Assembly: GCA_045837725.1 (NCBI GenBank)
Contig: JBEWZL010000124.1
Coordinates: 310,001 to 374,000, forward strand
DNA: 64,000 nt
Source of the DNA: Vermamoeba vermiformis
Taxonomy: Eukaryota > Tubulinea > Echinamoebida
Direction of reading: 5' to 3'
Every line of letters starts with the position of its first letter. Position 1 is the stretch's first letter. Made by a program: the position numbers and the translations under genes. The notes beneath the pieces are model-generated. The model had not been told where the DNA came from. It ran no database searches and saw only the letters and a program-made list of their open reading frames with translations. Positions 22,461-34,760 of the stretch are shown piece after piece.

Positions 22461-23100
22461 GGTGCTCTTTTCTGGTGCTAAATGAAGAATGAAGAATCGT
22501 AAACTCACTTTCACTATGTTTACGGGAGTTGTACGCACTTAACTCAAAAGCTCCCTACAATAATATGATATTCTAGAGCATTAATTATAACTGCTGGTGC
22601 CAGATGCAGAGTTTGGATCTAGATTCGGTCGATCAAGTTTGCACCGGTTTTCGATAACTTCGATTGCCTTAATATGGAATGGTTGTCCATGGCTTTATAT
22701 TGCTCATTTTCGTGAGTGACTGGATGTGATACAATGCTGATCCAAACAAAAGATTTGACAAGCAGTGACACTTTCGATATTTTTTCTGACACTTCCCAAA
22801 CCCATTTACTGCAATTCTCGTATTCGAGCGCACAATAGGAGCCTGTTATAATAGAGTGCTAGTATTTGCTAATTACGCGGGTATTGGCTAGTGGCTCTCT
22901 GACTTACGTAAGATGCGATTGCGATCTTCGCGCATTTTACGTTTGTGAAATTGTGATAGTAATATAATGCAATAATATTTGATAGACACAATATTTGACG
23001 GAATATTAACACGCTAATCAATAGTTCAACTGCGTAACTGTCCAAGCAGAATTCTAATAATATTCCAATTAGGCCATCAGATCACGATTAAATTAATAAT
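22461..23100. other. Intergenic region between divergent genes
   Basis: About 640 bases holding the promoters of the CX9C and PH-domain genes. Contains the hairpin listed separately and nothing else I recognise. Confidence 0.45.
22906..22942. repeat. Inverted repeat, 12-base arms
   Basis: ACGTAAGATGCG (22906-22917) can pair with CGCATTTTACGT (22931-22942) over 12 positions with one G-U pair and a 13-base loop. Could be a structured RNA end or a chance palindrome. Confidence 0.35.
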
Positions 23101-26100
23101 ATGGCCACTAAAGAAAGTCCTAAAAGCCCGCGCGAGGCACCGAAGAGTCCTCGTGATGGTCCAAAGAGCCCTAAAGTTGATACTTGTACGATCTGATCAG
23201 TTTATGCGATTGACAACGGTAATTAATTCTATTTTTAGCTGGACCGTGCGCGCCATTATTTCAAGGATATTTAAGCAAAAAAGGAGGCAGCAAAGGAGGC
23301 AGAAGAAATTGGTAAGTAATCACGCAATTAATTATTTTTAATTGTGATCCTTGCTCGTTAATAATCCGCAGTAATCTATAGTAGAGCTTAGTAGTGTAAT
23401 AATATTTTGTCTATTAGGAAGAAGAGATATTTTGTTTTAACAGGGGATGATTTACGATACTATGAAAATTATCAGGTAAATATTTTTTAACGCCCGTGCG
23501 TATAAAATTGTTAATTATACAAAATCATATATATGACCGATACTATAATAATATATAGCCGATTTAGGCTCTTATTATTGAAATTTATTTAACATGACAC
23601 TTTGACATTTTAACGGATCTCGTTTCTGCAATTTCGAGTCACTAATGTTACGATATAGGCATTCATATCAAAACCTACTCAACCAAAAGGTGCAGTAGCA
23701 CTGCGATATTATGACAAGATTTTGGACAGTACCGAAACGAGCAATGACGCGCATCCGTTTTGCTTTGTGTTAGAAGCTGGCGAAAGGTAAAATTATTCTA
23801 TTATTATTTTAATATTTAATACTACTCGTTCATAATAATCCTTTATAATTTCTTCAATACGAAATTACTTCATGAAGTAATTTCCTGCCGCGGTATTAAT
23901 AGTCTCATGATGCATAGGAAGCTGTTTATGAGTTCAGCCGCTAGAATGAGCAAAGGCGAGTGGATAGACGCAATTGCATCCATCGGAGAAATGCACAAAT
24001 TTATGGTCGCGAAGACCGAAAGATCCAGCATTATGTTAGGCACCGTAGAAAATGGATTGATAGAAATCAGCTTTAAATTGCTAGAAAAAGTATCAATAGT
24101 AGTCTCTAATGTATATTCATTCGTAGATGAGGTAAGATAACGCTCGAAACAATAATTGAACATTTTGAATACAAAATCTATTTTTATAATTCGATTCGAA
24201 AGGGTCCGTTAGAACTCTTATATGAAAATAAGTCGTTAATATAACATATTGCATCATTAGGTCAACTCCAAAGACCCTAATGTTAGCAACATTTTGACTG
24301 TAGTCAAAGATCTGGGTCTCAGCACTTGTTTGTCGATGAGAGCCTTCTTGCGCGCAATCAAATTCGTTGGAGAATACAATCTACAAGCATGTCTATTGAA
24401 TGCTGATAAGATCATTGGCATATTAAGGAAGCTAGAAGAAGTGACGCGTACTGCCGTAGAAAAGGCCGCTCAAACTCAAAAAGTCTCATTAATTACAAAT
24501 ATGCTAGTACGTAATATTGATCATTTATATATACGCCACAAGATTGACTGTTTAATTAGGGCGTTAAAACATTGCTTTCAGAAGATCTGAAAAGAATTAC
24601 AAACTTGGCGCCAAGAAATCGAGCGCAATCTACAGACCGTCCATTGCCCAAAAAAGGAAAAGAGAAAGACCCTAATGTCGATAGCGCATTGGACGCACTG
24701 AGCGAGATGGCCTTTGATAACACATTGCAAGGCGGTCAAAACAATCCTTTGTACGGACATGATAGCGCGACCAATTCACCCATGGCAACGCGCAAGAAGA
24801 CCTTGTCGACACTCATTAACCTCGCCAATGCACACGTGGATGTGGCCAATGACACCGTCGAGTCCATGGAGAACACACTAAATCTGAATATGAGTCGTCA
24901 ACTGACCAACACACCGCGGTCACCTGGGCCGAGTCCAATGGCCTCACCGCGCCCGAACAATGGAGTCGTGGAGAACGGAGCGGGCAACAATACCAATGTA
25001 CAACCTGCCGCTGAGAACGGGGAGACCAAACCTGTTGAAGTGGATGGTGTTCCCGAGCCTGTATTCACGCACAGCAATGCCGCATATGGCGTGCAACTAC
25101 AACTAGACGGAACATTAGGTCCCAACAACACCTCTGCAAACACTACAGTTGAGCCAGTTAAGGCGACTACTCCGAGGACCCCACGTGCTCCCGAAAGCGA
25201 CATCAAAGCAGCTGACATCGAGTTATTGAAGCAAGATATTGGACTGCTAAGTCAGTTCTTGACTATTGGAAGTCCATTCGAGCCTAATGACGATGATCCC
25301 ATTGAAATGTTAGAAGAAAATGTCAAGCGAATCAGCATTAACGACGAGATATTAGACGAGGTTGATTTTGACCTCACAAAGCCCAAAGAAACAGCACCTG
25401 AAGTTCCAAAGCCTGTTGAAGAGCCTGTCTCCAATGGACCTGTCGATACTACTCCGGAGTCCAAGCCTGAAGATGATGAAGTCGGTGACAGCTCGTCCTC
25501 ATCAGAAGAATACGTCGAAGAGGAATCAGACGACGATGCTGTCATTAGTGTCATTGCCCCAAAGACACCGCGTGACATTGTACTACCGAGCATCGCGAAG
25601 GAACCAACGCCTGTTACGCAAGCAGCTGCTACCGAGCAACCTGCACCTGAAGAACCTGCGCAACAACCACAAGAACAGCCCTTTCGCAGTGGAGACCTCG
25701 TAAGGGGCGACTCGAGTGAGGTCTCACACACTGCTGCTGTGACGACGCAACAAACACAAGCTGAAACACCTGCCGTGGAGTCACCACCCCGCAGCACTCC
25801 TGTAGAGCAAGGTCCCCTCTCCAGCACTTCACAGAGCTCGCAATCAAGTGAGCGCTCGAGCGCCTCAGCGCCTAGGTCCTCTGAAGTCTCAGCACCCAAA
25901 CCTATTGTCGAGTACAAGGGCAATAACTCCTCGCCTTCCACGCCCAGAGGATTGGCTCAGATTGAAATCCCCAAGGTCCGCACGTCTTCGTTGAGATCTA
26001 AAGGCGATAGAATGCCTGACATTACATTCACAACACCTTCAAAGACTTCAGTTGGTGACGAAGGTCCGCTCTCAAGCACGTACACGCCAAGTGTCAAAGT

Positions 26101-26743
26101 GTCACTCACGACTGCAAACGATAAGCGTGCATCCTTTGCTGAAGAAGAGACAGATACCTTCAGACTGTCAATGACTTACGCGCCAGGTCAAAATCAGCTC
26201 GGTGCTAAGAAGACTGAAGCAAAAAGCTGGCGTCGTTCAACGAGGTTTTCGAGCCGCATCAGTGATCTATCTAACCGACAGCCCGAGGCTCAGACAACCG
26301 CATCTGTTCCATCTGCCAGTACTAGTGTAGAGAACAATACTAATGCCCCAAATAACAATAACAACGCGGACCAGCCCTTGCGACAACCAGCACTCAGCGA
26401 TGTTAGCAACCGAGCCATGAGCAAATCCAGCGGATACTTCATTAGCGTGGTCTATATTAATGGGCTGCACAGGTTGAATGTTGAAACACATCCTATGAGT
26501 CCATATTTGGACATTTTGGAAGAAGGTCGAACGGATGTGTTCATCTCGTTACAACGTGGAATCTACGCGGCTTGGAACAAACGAAAAGCAGCTGATAACC
26601 AAGAACCTCCTAAGGAAAATAATGTTAGTAATAATAATACTAATGACGAGGCTTCAAGTTCTAGCAGCAGCGATGAAAGCCAAAGCCAAAACAGTGGTGA
26701 GCCAAAAGATCCGTTGCATGAAGAAGAAAAGAAAGCAGAATGA
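23101..26743 (+). CDS. PH-domain scaffold protein with long disordered tail
   Basis: Seven exons: 23101-23185, 23239-23311, 23418-23475, 23659-23786, 23903-24131, 24261-24506 and 24560-26743; 1000 residues. An N-terminal SPK/SPR repeat (ESPKSPREAPKSPRDGPKSPK) is followed by a PH domain (GYLSKKGGSKGGRRNWKKR, YFVLTGDDLRYYENYQ, PFCFVLEAGER, SKGEWIDAIASIGEM with the conserved Trp). A helical region of about 190 residues follows, then about 680 residues rich in Pro, Ser, Thr, Asn and Glu with TPRSPGP and SSSSEE clusters, and a short folded-looking patch near residue 900 (YFISVVYINGLHRLNV). PH domains usually bind phosphoinositides; the tail looks like a phosphorylated interaction platform. Partner pathway unknown. 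Confidence 0.85.
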
Positions 26744-26879
26744 AGTAAATTTTGTTTGTATAGTAGTATCCTTATAAACGCTCTTATTTATTAGAACGCC
26801 AAGTTCGGCTAAGCCCTGGTTTGTGTTCGATCCAGTTATTTTATTGCCAAAGTCTACCTGATCAACAACACTGCCGAAA

Positions 26880-28528
26880 ATGATGAAAGCATTGATTAAA
26901 CGAGATGCTAAGTCCTCATATGAACTCGTAGACCTTCCTATTCCCAAGCCTAAGGAAGACGAGATCTTAATTAAAGTCGAAAAAGTTTCAATTTGCGGCT
27001 CGGATATTCCCTTTATATAAATGGGACGAAACTGGCAAAAAAATTGCAAAATTGCCGTTCACTCCTGGTCACGAAATGTTTGGCACTGTATGTAAAGCTT
27101 GATAGTAATTTTTTAATTGATTTTTTTATTCACAAAATTCTTCACGACTTGTTATATCTTTAATTAAATATGAATGAGTATATTTAAATTTTGGTGAATA
27201 TAAATTGATAAAAAAATCATAGGTTGTTGAGGTTGGTGCTAAGGCAGCAGATTTCAAAGTGGGTGATCGCGTGTGCGTCGATACTCACTTGCCTTGTGAA
27301 GAATGCTGGCAATGCAAGAACGGCGTTAAGGTATTTATCAAATTAAATCCAATCGTTGCTAATCTAAAGAACACATCCGGCTTAACAAAATCTTTATCGA
27401 AAGGGTATTTGCGCTAATATGGGTCTGTTTGGTCATGGCGTCAAGACTGACCAAGGTGGCTGCTCGCAATATGCTACTGCTCCTATTAATGCTGTCTACA
27501 AGCTCAAGTAAGTAAACTTTTAGCGGATCCTCAGATTCGCTTCGGCCCTTACAAAAACTCACAAAAATTCATTCACAACAATAGAATATTATCACATATA
27601 ATATATACTGACTTTAGTACTAAGGACTGATTTGCCAGCTCGTTTGGCTTGTCTTTTGGAACCTTTCGGTGTGTCTCACAATGCCTGCGAAGACATCAAG
27701 CCTGAAGGCAGTGACATGTTGATTACTGGCTGTGGTCCTATTGGTCTGTTCGCTATTCCTATCGCCAAACAAATGGGCGCTACTAGAGGTAAGATCCGAT
27801 CCAGTACACGACGAGAAGATCTCAATTCTACGACCACTAATATGCTCTTTATAGTTACACCTTTGTATATACTAACTTATTGTACTATAGTCATTGCAGT
27901 TGATGTTGTCGATTACAGATTACAAAAGGCCAAGGAGGTTGGCGCGGATGTGGTCATCAATGCTAAGACTAAGGAAGAGCTCTACGATGCAATCATGAAG
28001 GAGACTAGTACGTACTATATACTCACCTTTGAAATCGATGCAGGTGGCTAATTAATTTTTCTACTCAGATGGCGTTGGTGTTGGTCGCTTGATCGAGTGC
28101 AGTGGTGCGCCAATGATCGTGAACAACTGCTTCTCACTGCTCAGAAAAGGTGGTCGCTGCGTATTGGTTGGTTTGCCTAAAGAACCGCTGCACGTGGACA
28201 ACGTGTTGGCTTCGTTCATTTTCAGATCCATCACTGGTAATTGATTTTCTTTCATTTATATTCCTGTATAATACTAATTGGTGCGATATATAGTCAAGAC
28301 TATTCACGGTCGTAAAATGTTCTCGACTTGGGAGCAATCTGAAGAGTTGTTGGCAAAGTAAGATCCCATCCACTTTTCGAGTCGGTCGTAACGCTTTATT
28401 TTAACAGGAACTTGGTGAATATTGATCCTATTGTTACGCATGAGTTCCCAATGACTAAATTTGAAGAGGCATTCAGTACCCTCTTCAGCGGCAATGCTTG
28501 CAAGATCGTGTTGGATCCGCAAGCTTAA
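26880..28528 (+). CDS. Zinc-dependent MDR dehydrogenase, threonine 3-dehydrogenase-like, one apparent +1 jump
   Basis: Nine exons. Catalytic zinc site residues CGSD and GHE are present in exon 1; the structural zinc loop CEECWQC continues to a fourth Cys (GICANMG) in exon 3; the Rossmann motif is TGCGPIGLFAI; later parts include GRKMFSTWEQSEELL and FPMTKFEEAF as in threonine dehydrogenases and sorbitol-dehydrogenase relatives. These enzymes oxidise an alcohol with NAD+. In exon 1, between CGSDI and KWDETGKK (about 27006-27020) the frame moves by one base; the rest is clean, so this is likely a one-base insertion in the sequence or a genuine +1 site. The start could be either of two adjacent ATGs. 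Confidence 0.88.
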
Positions 28529-28755
28529 AAATTTTGCGCTTGTATTCTTAGGACTAATAAGACCTTATATGATTAGATAATGCTGAATTACTCACTTTAA
28601 GACAATTAACTGCTAGAGAACGAACGCCACCAAGCATTTTCCTAAAAAGGAAAGTAGGTTTTCTGAAAGCACGTGAGCAGAAAAATTCGAACGAAAATGT
28701 GAACGATTTTATTATTGTTATCCGAATCATATAGACAACATTATAGCCTATAATA

Positions 28756-29656
28756 ATGCGAGCTTCAATCCTTTGCTTCGTCATCGCATCTGTTTTGATC
28801 GCAGTTTGCGCCCAAACACCCACAAATCCAGTCGTCCCCAACCAATTTACTTGCAATAACTGCACCTACACATTCTCTTATGGTGGCGTGAAGTACTCTT
28901 CCCCTGGTCGCTGGTGGTAAGTTGTTATCTTTTTTGTAACGGATCAGACTGTTACGCTTCCGCAGATCGCTTTAAAACGCCCTACAAAATCGTTTAAAAA
29001 ATCGTGAACATCTATAACTTATATATGTTATCATTTAGCTGATTTCAACGCAGGTCTGCATTTTCTAATTTTTTTTGTACCAGGTACGACGCTGTTGCCA
29101 ATATGAACCGCCAAGACTACCTTGATAGCTCAAACGTTCAACTTGAATTCCTGGAAGCCATCGGCCTTACTGTAAGCAAGAATTTCTTTGCCAACGAAAA
29201 GCTAGATCGAACTATGAATCTGACCCGAAAAATTAATTTAGGGCACTGGCTACGTATGCTGGATCTATCCTAAGCTCACTCCTCCTACTTGCGCCACTTC
29301 CGACATTTTTGGTCCTATTTCTATTGATATTTTCAGCTCTTTTTACGCTGGCAGTGGTGCCTCGTACATCGGTAAGCTAACGTTTTCGCGGCCCTATTGT
29401 ACAATTACATATACTTACCAACACTTTATATACAGGTACTGAGAAGGTAGACGGCGTTCAGTGCGATCACTGGCAGGTCCCGGGTGAAGAGGAGACCTAT
29501 GACCTGTGGGTTCAATCGTCCAATGTGAACAATCCCATCAGATTGAAAGAGACTTCGTTCAAGGGCGATTACGTCATTATTGATATTCACCAACTCGTGC
29601 CCGGCAAGCCTCAAGCGGGTATCTTCAAAATTCCTTCTTTCTGCAAGACTAACTAA
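28756..29656 (+). CDS. Small secreted protein, ependymin-like in pattern
   Basis: Four exons: 28756-28916, 29084-29171, 29242-29371 and 29436-29656; 199 residues. Signal peptide (ending VCA) then CNNCTYTFSYGGVKYSS, RWWYDAVANMNRQDY, GTGYVCWIYPKLTPPTC, a SFYAGSGASYIGTEKVDGVQCDHW stretch in two blocks and a final VIIDIHQLVPGKP with FCKTN at the stop. Six cysteines suggest disulfides. The order (YDAVANMNRQD, then Cys, then G-x-E-x-V-D-G-x-x-C-D-H-W) recalls ependymin-related secreted proteins, a weak assignment. A CACGTG site lies at 28670-28675, 80 bases before the start. Confidence 0.75.
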
Positions 29657-29866
29657 TAGCTATCAATTGGATTCCGGGCACCTGAATAAAAATGCTGATC
29701 TGATCTAGGTCGTGTCTAACTTTCGCTTTATTCTTTTGACGTTGATTCCAACCTCCATTCTCTAATAGTGTGATCGTGGCGTGCAAGGCTCCTATAACCA
29801 TTTGTTTTGCAAAAGCAGCACGGTTTTTATTTCGATGCCAAGAAAAATAGTCTATACTCAAATAGT

Positions 29867-31919
29867 CTACACGTCACACTTTGTCGGCATTTTCATGAAT
29901 ATCGAGCCATTAATTATGATAACTTGATCGTAAGCAACGTGCAGCGATTCAACTGGCACCTGTTGAGTTTGAGCGAGTGGATGGAACGTGGATCCGATCA
30001 GTCGAGCTGTCTCCCAATGGAATGCCTATCAGTTATAAACATCACATTAGCACTGTATGAACGCAACACTGATCGTGTATCATTGCTCACGTGAACGAAT
30101 TGAGAATCAGCAACGAACAAAAGTTTCTCGGACTTGTTGAATGTCATTGCACGCACGTCATTCGGACACACCATACGACTCGTCCATCGATTCATTTGCA
30201 AGTCAAACACTGTGATCTTCTTGCCTGACGCCAGCACGATCTTGTCTATATCATTGATGGTTAGTTCATTGATCATAGTGAAGTAACATGACGCACTCTT
30301 TTTGGGTATCCACATTCGTTTCCGAACGATACCCAGTTTGAACTGATGTGCAAAGTTGTTCAGGTCGACGATGCGAGTGTATTGGCCCATATCAAAGCAC
30401 AGCCAGTGGTACTCATCGATCACGTGCTCGCTGAAGTTTGTGGCCAACACTTCTTTCTCATTTTTGAATTTGATGCAGTTTGTTTCATTCAATCCTTCAC
30501 CTGCCGTCCATATAGCTAGTTTAGGATAACACACGTAATGGCCTGTTGACTTCTTCTCATCTGGCTCGCGTAACATGAATACAATCTTCTCGGGCACGAG
30601 TTGCGATGCAAATACTCCGAGCACTCCGAAAGGCGTGTTGATCGTGTGATCTTTGCATCTCTGGACTTTTTCTAGCCAAATTGAGTATGACCTTCGGTAC
30701 CGCAACGGGTGATTCTCGTCCCTATGTATAACTATTAGTCATGAATGATGCTTTCATCGAATGTCCAACTCACTTTATCTCATTAGCGTAATTCCGTTGC
30801 CACACGATGTCCTTCGATTGGTCTTTGAAGCACGGCATCACGTGGCTGCACGTGCTTTGAAAATCAAAAATCTCGTGCTTGACTGATTGCTGCTGGTAAT
30901 ATCGCCGCGTGTCAGCCACCACTGCATAGCGTGAATTGAAAGAGCCAATGTAAGAAGGAAACTCTTCCCAAGGACGCGATTTGTCGTTAGCTTTGAGCAC
31001 AGTGCCGCATTGAGTCACGTGATGCTCAGCTGGGCTCTGTGTAGCCATGTGTTCGCAGTCGTACAAACTCCACTTCTTGTCAGCCTCAACTAGAAACTTT
31101 CCTTTGCCTAATTAGGACATGTCAGCTACAGATGCATAACTCTATTTTAACAATATTACCATTTGAGGCCAGCAATTTGTACTGCGACTCAATGAACTCG
31201 AACGTGTTAGGATAACGAACGCGAGGAAATAGCCATTGTCTGTCTTGTGGTATAACTGGATCGCGTCTCATATGTACGATTTTTCCCGCCATTCTGTACC
31301 GATAAAATCGATTAATATCATCGTTGAAAAGCGCGTTAGATCCAGCCTTACTTGACATCCACACTAAAAGTTCGAGTGTGAATGTACTGGCGACTAGGAC
31401 CGAGTTCGATAGGCCCCACTGCTTTGAACTGCTTTTGGGGTACTTCGTAGGTGAGTTGCGTTGAAGGAAAGGTTCTAACAAAGCAGATCGGGTTAAATTT
31501 CAATTCTCGAAGAATTGAGTGATTCTTACTTGGACCATCGATGTCCTTTGCGCAAAGATATAAACTACATCTCAAAATTAGATGACTATGAAGAAATATT
31601 TGGTTTGGTACGTACGAGTGGTTTCCATTCGAAGTTTTGAGTCAGATCGACATTCTTCGGCGATAATGCACCAAAAAAATGCTCCGACATCTTCTTCCAC
31701 ATTTCCTTAGCCTCAAAATAAGCATTCCACGACTTACATACTAGTGTGACGTAAACAGTATCTTCGAGAGACAAGAACGAGAAAACTAGCTCTGCGATCT
31801 CAGGAGGCAAAATGTCTTCGAAGAAATTCCATGCTAAAAAGATGAGTAGTATTAGTACTGATAAGAATTGTCCAACGCAGGTAAATAGAACGGCTTGTAC
31901 CTTCGAGTTCCTTTGCCAT
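29867..31919 (-). CDS. F-box protein A (intact member of tandem pair)
   Basis: Eight exons: 31919-31901, 31833-31616, 31564-31530, 31474-31352, 31293-31160, 31107-30774, 30721-30091 and 30025-29867; 550 residues with no frame breaks. An N-terminal F-box (ILPPEIAELVFSFLSLEDTV, then YVTLVCKSWNAYF) should bind Skp1 in an SCF ubiquitin ligase. The C-terminal 480 residues look like a beta-propeller-like substrate domain (WLCFDMGQYTRIVDL, DIDKIVLASGKKITVFDLQ, EKLLFVADSQFVHV) but I do not recognise repeats. Tandem with a second copy immediately upstream at 32223-34322. Substrate unknown. Confidence 0.88.
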
Positions 31920-32222
31920 CTGGCTTAGGTTTTCGACTCGAGCTTCAGCTGTGGCTATCAGTTATGATCTGAACTTAAAATGACCGAAAATACTCTTTTA
32001 AACACGAAAATGAGCACAAAATAGTACACAACCCGAAGAATTGCCTCCACAAATTTCCTAATCAAATAATTTTAATTCTTTCAAACGAAAGATATCATCA
32101 TTGTTATTCACTGGTAAGACTTCATTACCTACTTTATATAAACTGCTCCAGATCGCATTTCAGAAGCGGGATCTACTAATTGTTTGAACATCAAATCCGC
32201 GACGATTACTGACGCTTTTGAT
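31920..32222. other. Spacer between tandem F-box copies
   Basis: About 300 bases serving as promoter of copy A and 3' flank of copy B. AT-rich, no motif seen. Confidence 0.4.
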
Positions 32223-34322
32223 CTACACGTCGCACTTTGGCATCTTCATAAATATTCTACCATTAATTACAATGACCTGATCGTAGGAAATGTGAAGTGA
32301 TTGAACCAAGGCTGTCCTTGAGCGAGTGGATGTAGAATGGATGAGATCAGTCGAGCTGTCTCCCAATGAAATGCCTATCAGTTATGGTTAATACCTCATA
32401 TTCATGAGCATATTATGACTTACATGCACGAATTGCGAATCAGCAACGAACAAAAGTTTCTCAGACTTGTTGAATGTCATTGCACGCACGTCATTCGGAC
32501 ACACCATACGACTCGTCCATCGATTCATTTGCAAGTCAAACACTGTGATCTTCTTGCCTGACACCAGTACGATCTTGTCTATATCATTGATAGTTAGTTC
32601 ACTGATCATAGTCAAGCGGCATTACGCACTCTTTTTGGGTATCCACATTCGTTTCTGAACGAGATCCAGTTTGAACTGATGTGCAAAGTTGTTCAAATCG
32701 ACGATGCGAGTGTATTGGCCCATATCAAAGCACAGCCAGTGGTACTCGTCGATCACGTGCTCGCTGAAGTTTGTGACTTCTATGGCACTGTCATGTTTGA
32801 ATGCAAGACTATCCTTTTCGTTCAGACCTTCACTAGATGTCCATATAGCTAGTTTAGGATAGAACACGTATCGTCCAACTGACCTCTTCTCATCTGGCTC
32901 GCGTAACATGAAGACAATCTTCTCGGGCACAAGTTTTGATGCAAATACTCCGAGCACTCCGAACGGTGTGTTGAGCAAGTGGTCTTTGCATCTGTGTTTG
33001 TCAGAACGTAATTTGGAGCAATTATTGTTATAATTAACTTACAAGATTGCTCCTGTACGAAGCCGTTCGAATTTCTTTTGTTGCTGCGGGTCTTTGTACA
33101 AAGGTTTCACGTGACTGCACGTGCTTTGCAAATCAAAAATCACGTGGCGTACTGGCCTCTTGACGAAGAACATCGTAGTGTTTGCCTACAGGAACTACAG
33201 TGAGTTTAACGAACGTAAAGGTAGCGCCGACTGATGTGGTACCAGAACAACAAAGCGTGAATTGAAGGAACCAAGATCGGCAGGAAACTCTTCGTGAGGG
33301 TTTTCAACGGCCGTAACGAGGTTGTTTACTAAGATCGGAGTTTCAGGCAGCAATTTGAGTTGAATCACGTGGTGGTCAGTGAAGGGAGTGGTTACGAAAT
33401 GTTCACAGTCGTACAAATACCACGCTTTGCGGGCAGGGTACTCCTCGAACAAGAACTTGCCTTTACCTAATTAGGAAGTGTTATCCATGAAGCAGTGAAT
33501 ATCGACTCCATAAATAAATGAACTTGCCATCGGCATTCAAAAGTCTTTGGTAAGACTCTCCAACAAGATAATCACATTGGGCTAACCATTGTCTGTCGTG
33601 AAGTGTGATTGGCTCTCGCTTCATATGCACGATTTTTCCCGCCATTCTGTAAACGCGGATTAATAACAACATCTCGTGTTAGACACAGCTTCGATATCGT
33701 GTCATTTCCTGAATCCAGCCTTACTTGAGGTCCACACTGTAAGCTCGAGTATGAAGGTACTGGCCACTAGGACCGATCTCAGGTAGCCCAACTGTTTGCA
33801 CTTGATAGGGAACTTCATAGCTAGTGTGCGTCGTTGAAAAAGATCTAAAAAAATGCGGTTATTTTCTAACATACAATACAATTCCAAAGAACAATTCTTA
33901 CTTGGACCAGCGATGAGCATTATACAAAGCAAAGAACTATATTAATAGTATTATCAATATTAGGACAGATTAGATGTTAACGCACGATTCGTTTCCAACG
34001 GAAGTTCTGAGTCAGATCGACATTCTTCGGCGATATTTCGCCATAATAATGCTCTGATATCCTCTTCCAAATATCTTTGGTGTCAAAATAGATATTCCAC
34101 GACTTGCAAACGATGGAGACGTAAACAATATCTTCGAGAGACAAGTACGAGAAAACGAGCTCTGCGATCTCAGGAGGCAAAATGTCTTCGAAGAAATTCC
34201 ACGCTGTAAATATATATTTACGTTAGAGCACTATTAGACAATCAATAATTAAATATTATTTGGCAGAATCGAAATTAATTAAAAATATACTGAAGAAAAT
34301 TACCTTCACCCTCATTCTCCAT
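32223..34322 (-). pseudogene. F-box protein B, decaying duplicate of copy A
   Basis: Same exon plan as copy A: start MENEGE at 34322, F-box ILPPEIAELVFSYLSLED, and middle exons that stay in frame. Differences: exon 5 ends in a GC donor (GATG then GCAAGT); exon 6 contains an extra 57-base GT-AG segment (33186-33242); the next intron is placed differently. A TAA (32622-32624) interrupts the frame after MWIPKKSA where copy A has SCYFTM, and the last exon has lost four bases near 32306-32320 relative to copy A. The stretch 32412-32625 is still about 95% identical to copy A at DNA level. It might still make a truncated F-box protein of about 450 residues. Confidence 0.8.
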
Positions 34323-34760
34323 TGGAAGTCTTATATACGATATATTGCTGTCTGCTACTATGATTATAATTACAAATGACGCTAATGACCGCAAAATTTT
34401 TTATGAGAACAAAAATAGAATGGCACGTGTCTCGACCGAGTACTGCAGCCATATTTGTAAGCTTACTTACTTTAAAAACGCACTTAACATTCATCTTTAG
34501 GAACAAGCTACCGATTATGATAACCTGATCCAAACTGACTCGCTAATGTCGGGAACACGTGTCGTCTGTGCAACGGAATCCCATCGATAGGATAGTAGCA
34601 ATACAATAAGTTGTTTGAAATAATAAATATATGGACACGTTAATGAAGGGGGAGAAAATAAAGAGGGAGAAACAAATATAAAAGAGAGAATTAGGAATGG
34701 GGCGATGAAGTCAAAAAGAAATGTCAAGTTGTTTATCAATCTCGTATTATTTAATTAGTA
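34323..34760. other. Intergenic region, no gene seen
   Basis: About 440 bases between F-box copy B's start and the ABC transporter stop. Contains a purine-rich tract (34650-34690, GGGAGAAAATAAAGAGGGAG-like) and a CACGTG near 34424. No coding signal. Confidence 0.45.
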
